Of a stretch of DNA of 8,274 bases, positions 5,562 through 8,274 are shown piece by piece. The translations under genes and the position numbers were made by a program. The notes beneath the pieces are model-generated. The model had not been told where the DNA came from. It saw only the letters and a list, made by a program, of their open reading frames with translations, and did no database searches. Source of the DNA: an uncultured Thermoanaerobacteraceae bacterium (GTDB taxonomy: Bacteria > Bacillota > DSM-12270 > Thermacetogeniales > Thermacetogeniaceae); contig CALGIY010000216.1 of the NCBI GenBank assembly GCA_937914965.1, positions 1 to 8,274 of the forward strand, read 5' to 3'. Position 1 is the stretch's first letter. Every line of letters starts with the position of its first letter.

Positions 5562-6623
5562 GTGGATTCCTATTTAGTTCTAGAGGACGGTACTATCTAC
5601 CAGGGGCAGGGTTTTGGTAGTATGGGAATCCAAACTGGTGAGGTAGTTTTTAATACGAGTATGACTGGTTACCAGGAGACCCTGACCGACCCCGCATCCT
5701 ACGGGCAGATTATTGTTTTTACCTACCCCCTATTAGGCAATTATGGTATCAGTTCTTCCGGGTTTGAATCAGCGAGGACCTGGGCCAGAGGGTTGATTGT
5801 AAAGGAGTCTTGCGCCAGCCCCAGCAACTGGCAGAGCACCATGACTCTTGATGATTTCTGCAAACAGAACAATCTGATCGGTATATCTGGCATCGACACC
5901 AGGGCACTGGCCAAGCATTTGCGAGATAACGGGACGATGCATGGGGTTATTGGTGCTGGAAGTCATGAGATGAGCCGTCTGGTACAGGCAGCTCAGCAGG
6001 CTGCACACCTGTCAGACCAGGACTTGGTGAAGAATGTTTCTACAAAAGAGACCCGGGTTTTTGGGAAAGGTAAGCAGAAGGTGGTTGTGGTCGATTTGGG
6101 GCTGCGGCAGGGCCTGATCAATTACCTGCTCCAGCATAACTGCACTGTGATTCAGGTCCCAGTTTGGTCAACTGCAGTGGAGATCATGAAATACGAGCCA
6201 GATGGAGTGGTGTTCGCAGGAGGACCAGGAGAACCTGTCCCTCAATCTCCTGCTGTATCCCTAGCGCAGCAGGAGATGGGGAAAGTGCCTATCCTGGGGA
6301 TATCCTTGGGACATCTGATTTTGGGTTTGGTCTGGGGCGGAAGGACCCAAAGGCTTAAATTCGGGCACCGGGGTGCAAACCAGCCAGTTCGCGATCTAGA
6401 GACCGGAAGGGTTTATATTACCTCCCAAAATCACGGGTGTGTTGTTGTTGAGGAAAGCCTGCCTACCGATGTTGTGGTGACACACCGCAACCTGAATGAT
6501 GGGACCATAGAAGGAATGAGACACCGGAGCCTTCCGGTGTTTTCTTACCAGTTCTATCCGGCAGAGGAACCAGGTGCTGCAGATATTAATCAATATTTTG
6601 AAGAGTTCTTGGCAGCTTTTTAA
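5562..6623 (+). CDS. carA: Carbamoyl-phosphate synthetase small subunit with inactivated glutaminase site
   Basis: The 353-residue protein is the small subunit of carbamoyl-phosphate synthetase, which normally splits glutamine and channels ammonia to CarB. The CarA-specific N-terminal domain (1 to about 155; EVVFNTSMTGYQETLTDP, GISGIDTRALAKHLR) is well preserved. The class I amidotransferase domain (about 172-353) has the right architecture (FGHRGAN, SQNHG) but not the chemistry. The nucleophile motif GICLGHQ reads GISLGHL, with Ser248 for Cys and Leu252 for Gln. The HPE motif reads YPA, with Tyr332 for His and Ala334 for Glu. By comparison with E. coli CarA from memory, Ser47 also appears to be Ala45, and Phe after QNHG is Cys293. 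The codons are TCC (6303-6305), TAT (6555-6557) and GCA (6561-6563). There is no frameshift or internal stop. The start is GTG 5562 behind AAAGGAG (5548-5554). It probably supports an ammonia-dependent CarB structurally; complete loss of glutaminase is inferred from the motifs. Confidence 0.95.
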   Translation: MDSYLVLEDGTIYQGQGFGSMGIQTGEVVFNTSMTGYQETLTDPASYGQIIVFTYPLLGNYGISSSGFESARTWARGLIVKESCASPSNWQSTMTLDDFCKQNNLIGISGIDTRALAKHLRDNGTMHGVIGAGSHEMSRLVQAAQQAAHLSDQDLVKNVSTKETRVFGKGKQKVVVVDLGLRQGLINYLLQHNCTVIQVPVWSTAVEIMKYEPDGVVFAGGPGEPVPQSPAVSLAQQEMGKVPILGISLGHLILGLVWGGRTQRLKFGHRGANQPVRDLETGRVYITSQNHGCVVVEESLPTDVVVTHRNLNDGTIEGMRHRSLPVFSYQFYPAEEPGAADINQYFEEFLAAF

Positions 6624-6663
6624 ACAGAATTTCATACAGAAGTGATGGATAAGGAGGGGAAAG

Positions 6664-8274
6664 ATGCCGCGGATACCGGATCTAAAAAAAGTAATGGTCA
6701 TCGGTTCTGGACCAATTATTATCGGGCAGGCAGCAGAGTTTGATTATGCCGGTACACAAGCCTGTCGTGCTCTTACTGAAGAGGGTGTTGAGGTTGTTCT
6801 GGTCAACAGCAACCCCGCTACAATAATGACCGACCGGCAAATGGCGGATAAAATCTATATTGAACCCCTAACTTTGGATTTTGTGAGCAGGGTAATTGAA
6901 AAAGAAAGACCTGATGGCCTGATTCCAACCTTAGGAGGCCAGGTGGGTCTTAATTTAGCGGTCCAGCTCTCTGAGGCTGGAATTCTAGAAAAATACGATG
7001 TGCGTCTTCTTGGTACACCCCTGCAGGCTATCAAAAAAGCAGAGGACCGGGAACTATTTAAGGAAATGCTCCGTGAAATCGGGGAACCAGTTCCGGAAAG
7101 TGCTGTTGTAGAGAGTTTGGATGATGCTTTAGCTTTCGCCCGGAAAGCAGGATACCCGGTTGTGGTACGCCCTGCTTATACCCTCGGCGGTACTGGGGGC
7201 GGACTGGCCACCACTGAGGAAGAACTCCGCAGTCTAGCGGGGCGAGGTCTTGCTTTCAGCATGATCAATCAGGTATTGATCGAGCGCAGTGTGGGTGGTT
7301 GGAAGGAGATCGAGTACGAAGTTATCCGGGACAGTGCAGATAACTGTATCACCATCTGCAATATGGAAAATATCGACCCCATGGGGATCCATACTGGTGA
7401 CAGTATTGTAGCAGCACCTACCCAGACCCTGAGCGATATTGAGGTCAGGATGCTGCACAATTCATCCTTAAAGATTATCCGGGCTCTGGGGGTTGAAGGG
7501 GGCTGCAATATCCAGTATGCTCTCGACCCAAAAAGCTATGATTATTATGTTATTGAAGTCAACCCACGGGTCAGCAGATCCAGTGCACTGGCCTCGAAGG
7601 CGACCGGATATCCCATCGCCAGAGCTGCAGCTAAAATTGCCCTTGGCTTGAGGCTTGACGAAATTGAGAACTTTGTGACCGGCAAGACAAACGCTTGTTT
7701 TGAGCCTGCTCTAGATTACTGTGTGCTCAAGTTTCCCCGCTGGCCTTTTGATAAATTCAAGGGGGCTGACCGTTCCCTTGGTACACAGATGAAGGCCACC
7801 GGAGAAGTGATGGCTGTTGACCGTACCTTTACCGGGGCATTATTGAAGGCTGTTCGTTCCCTAGAGATAACCGTATCAGGGCTGTTCTTTCCAGGTCTTC
7901 ATGAATGGGATACAGAAAAGCTGTCAGCAAGGCTGGCAGTTGCATCTGATGAGCGGCTGTTTTTAATTGCTGAGGCTTTCAGGCGCGGTTTTTCATTAGA
8001 TAGATTAGCGGAACTAACCATGATCGACCCCTATTTTTTGAGGAAGATCAAAGAGATAACCGATATGGAGAAGGAATTAGCACAAAGGACCTCTTTCAGT
8101 GCTCTCTCTCCTGAACTTCTGTTTCAGGCAAAAAAAATGGGTTTCAGTGACGAATTAATCAGCAGCCTCTCTGGTATAAACCAAAGAGAAATTCAGAAGT
8201 TCCGTACAGAACGAGGTATACGTCCTGTTTACAAAATGGTAGATACCTGTGCTGCTGAATTCGAGGCGGTCACC
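6664..8274 (+). CDS. carB: Carbamoyl-phosphate synthetase large subunit, N-terminal half (cut by window edge)
   Basis: There are 537 codons with no stop, about half of a family that is usually near 1070 residues. This part holds the carboxyphosphate-forming half: bicarbonate is phosphorylated by ATP and reacts with ammonia to carbamate. Visible blocks are [20 protein letters not shown] (14-33), [11 protein letters not shown] (47-57), GGQVGLNLA (91-99), Arg129 in [19 protein letters not shown] (167-180) with Arg169, GWKEIEYEV (212-220) with Glu215, GIHTGDS (241-247) and [21 protein letters not shown] (from 297). These ATP-grasp and metal-binding positions look normal. The oligomerisation domain follows from about residue 400 and ends near [15 protein letters not shown] 6664 has AAGGAGGGGA directly upstream (6651-6660). 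It follows carA by 40 bases with no terminator between them. The allosteric C-terminal domain and the ammonia tunnel's far half lie outside the window. Confidence 0.97.
   Translation, partial: MPRIPDLKKVMVIGSGPIIIGQAAEFDYAGTQACRALTEEGVEVVLVNSNPATIMTDRQMADKIYIEPLTLDFVSRVIEKERPDGLIPTLGGQVGLNLAVQLSEAGILEKYDVRLLGTPLQAIKKAEDRELFKEMLREIGEPVPESAVVESLDDALAFARKAGYPVVVRPAYTLGGTGGGLATTEEELRSLAGRGLAFSMINQVLIERSVGGWKEIEYEVIRDSADNCITICNMENIDPMGIHTGDSIVAAPTQTLSDIEVRMLHNSSLKIIRALGVEGGCNIQYALDPKSYDYYVIEVNPRVSRSSALASKATGYPIARAAAKIALGLRLDEIENFVTGKTNACFEPALDYCVLKFPRWPFDKFKGADRSLGTQMKATGEVMAVDRTFTGALLKAVRSLEITVSGLFFPGLHEWDTEKLSARLAVASDERLFLIAEAFRRGFSLDRLAELTMIDPYFLRKIKEITDMEKELAQRTSFSALSPELLFQAKKMGFSDELISSLSGINQREIQKFRTERGIRPVYKMVDTCAAEFEAVT

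Noticed and set aside
6164..6358. 64-codon frame inside carA
   Set aside because: It is out-of-frame shadow sequence of the carA amidotransferase domain; no family features are seen.
5562..6623. carA as a decaying pseudogene
   Set aside because: The frame is full length, the start and ribosome site are good, the N-terminal domain and fold motifs are conserved, and the changes are concentrated in the glutamine site. Specific loss of glutaminase fits better than general decay.
7234..7508. Two minus-strand frames inside carB
   Set aside because: They lie opposite the conserved ATP-grasp coding sequence of carB and have no features of their own.

Overview
The window looks like a chromosomal segment of an anaerobic, Clostridia-type member of the Bacillota (Firmicutes). 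The evidence is the PyrR-controlled pyrimidine operon with RNA attenuators, the rluD-pyrR-pyrB-pyrC-carA-carB order, Gram-positive-style Shine-Dalgarno sequences and GTG/TTG starts. The genus cannot be fixed from the sequence alone.

Layout. Positions 1 to about 1400 hold most of an IS3-family (IS150-group) insertion sequence on the minus strand. It is visibly more AT-rich than the rest. OrfA is complete, OrfB runs off the left edge, and the two are joined by a -1 frameshift site. Positions 1401-1498 are a scar: a ribosome site and the first dozen codons of what looks like a short-chain dehydrogenase run, in frame, into what looks like the last codons of lspA, the usual neighbour upstream of rluD. 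Then come rluD (1512-2429), a promoter with a perfect -35 box, a PyrR attenuator, pyrR, a second and textbook PyrR attenuator, pyrB, pyrC (overlapping pyrB by 17 bases), carA, and the first 537 codons of carB, which runs off the right edge.

Function. carA/carB, pyrB and pyrC encode the first three steps of de novo UMP synthesis: carbamoyl phosphate, carbamoyl aspartate, dihydroorotate. PyrR senses UMP/UTP against PRPP and terminates transcription at the two leaders when pyrimidines are plentiful.

The most striking point is CarA. It is an intact, well-started small subunit of carbamoyl-phosphate synthetase, but its glutamine amidotransferase triad is gone: Cys to Ser at 248, His to Tyr at 332 and Glu to Ala at 334. 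Further glutamine-pocket positions are also changed. CarB keeps its visible ATP-grasp residues. The inference is a bacterial carbamoyl-phosphate synthetase that uses free ammonia, a parallel to vertebrate CPS1, which also has Ser in place of the catalytic Cys. The second point of interest is the IS/SDR/lspA junction, with a possible hybrid promoter reading out of the IS end into rluD.
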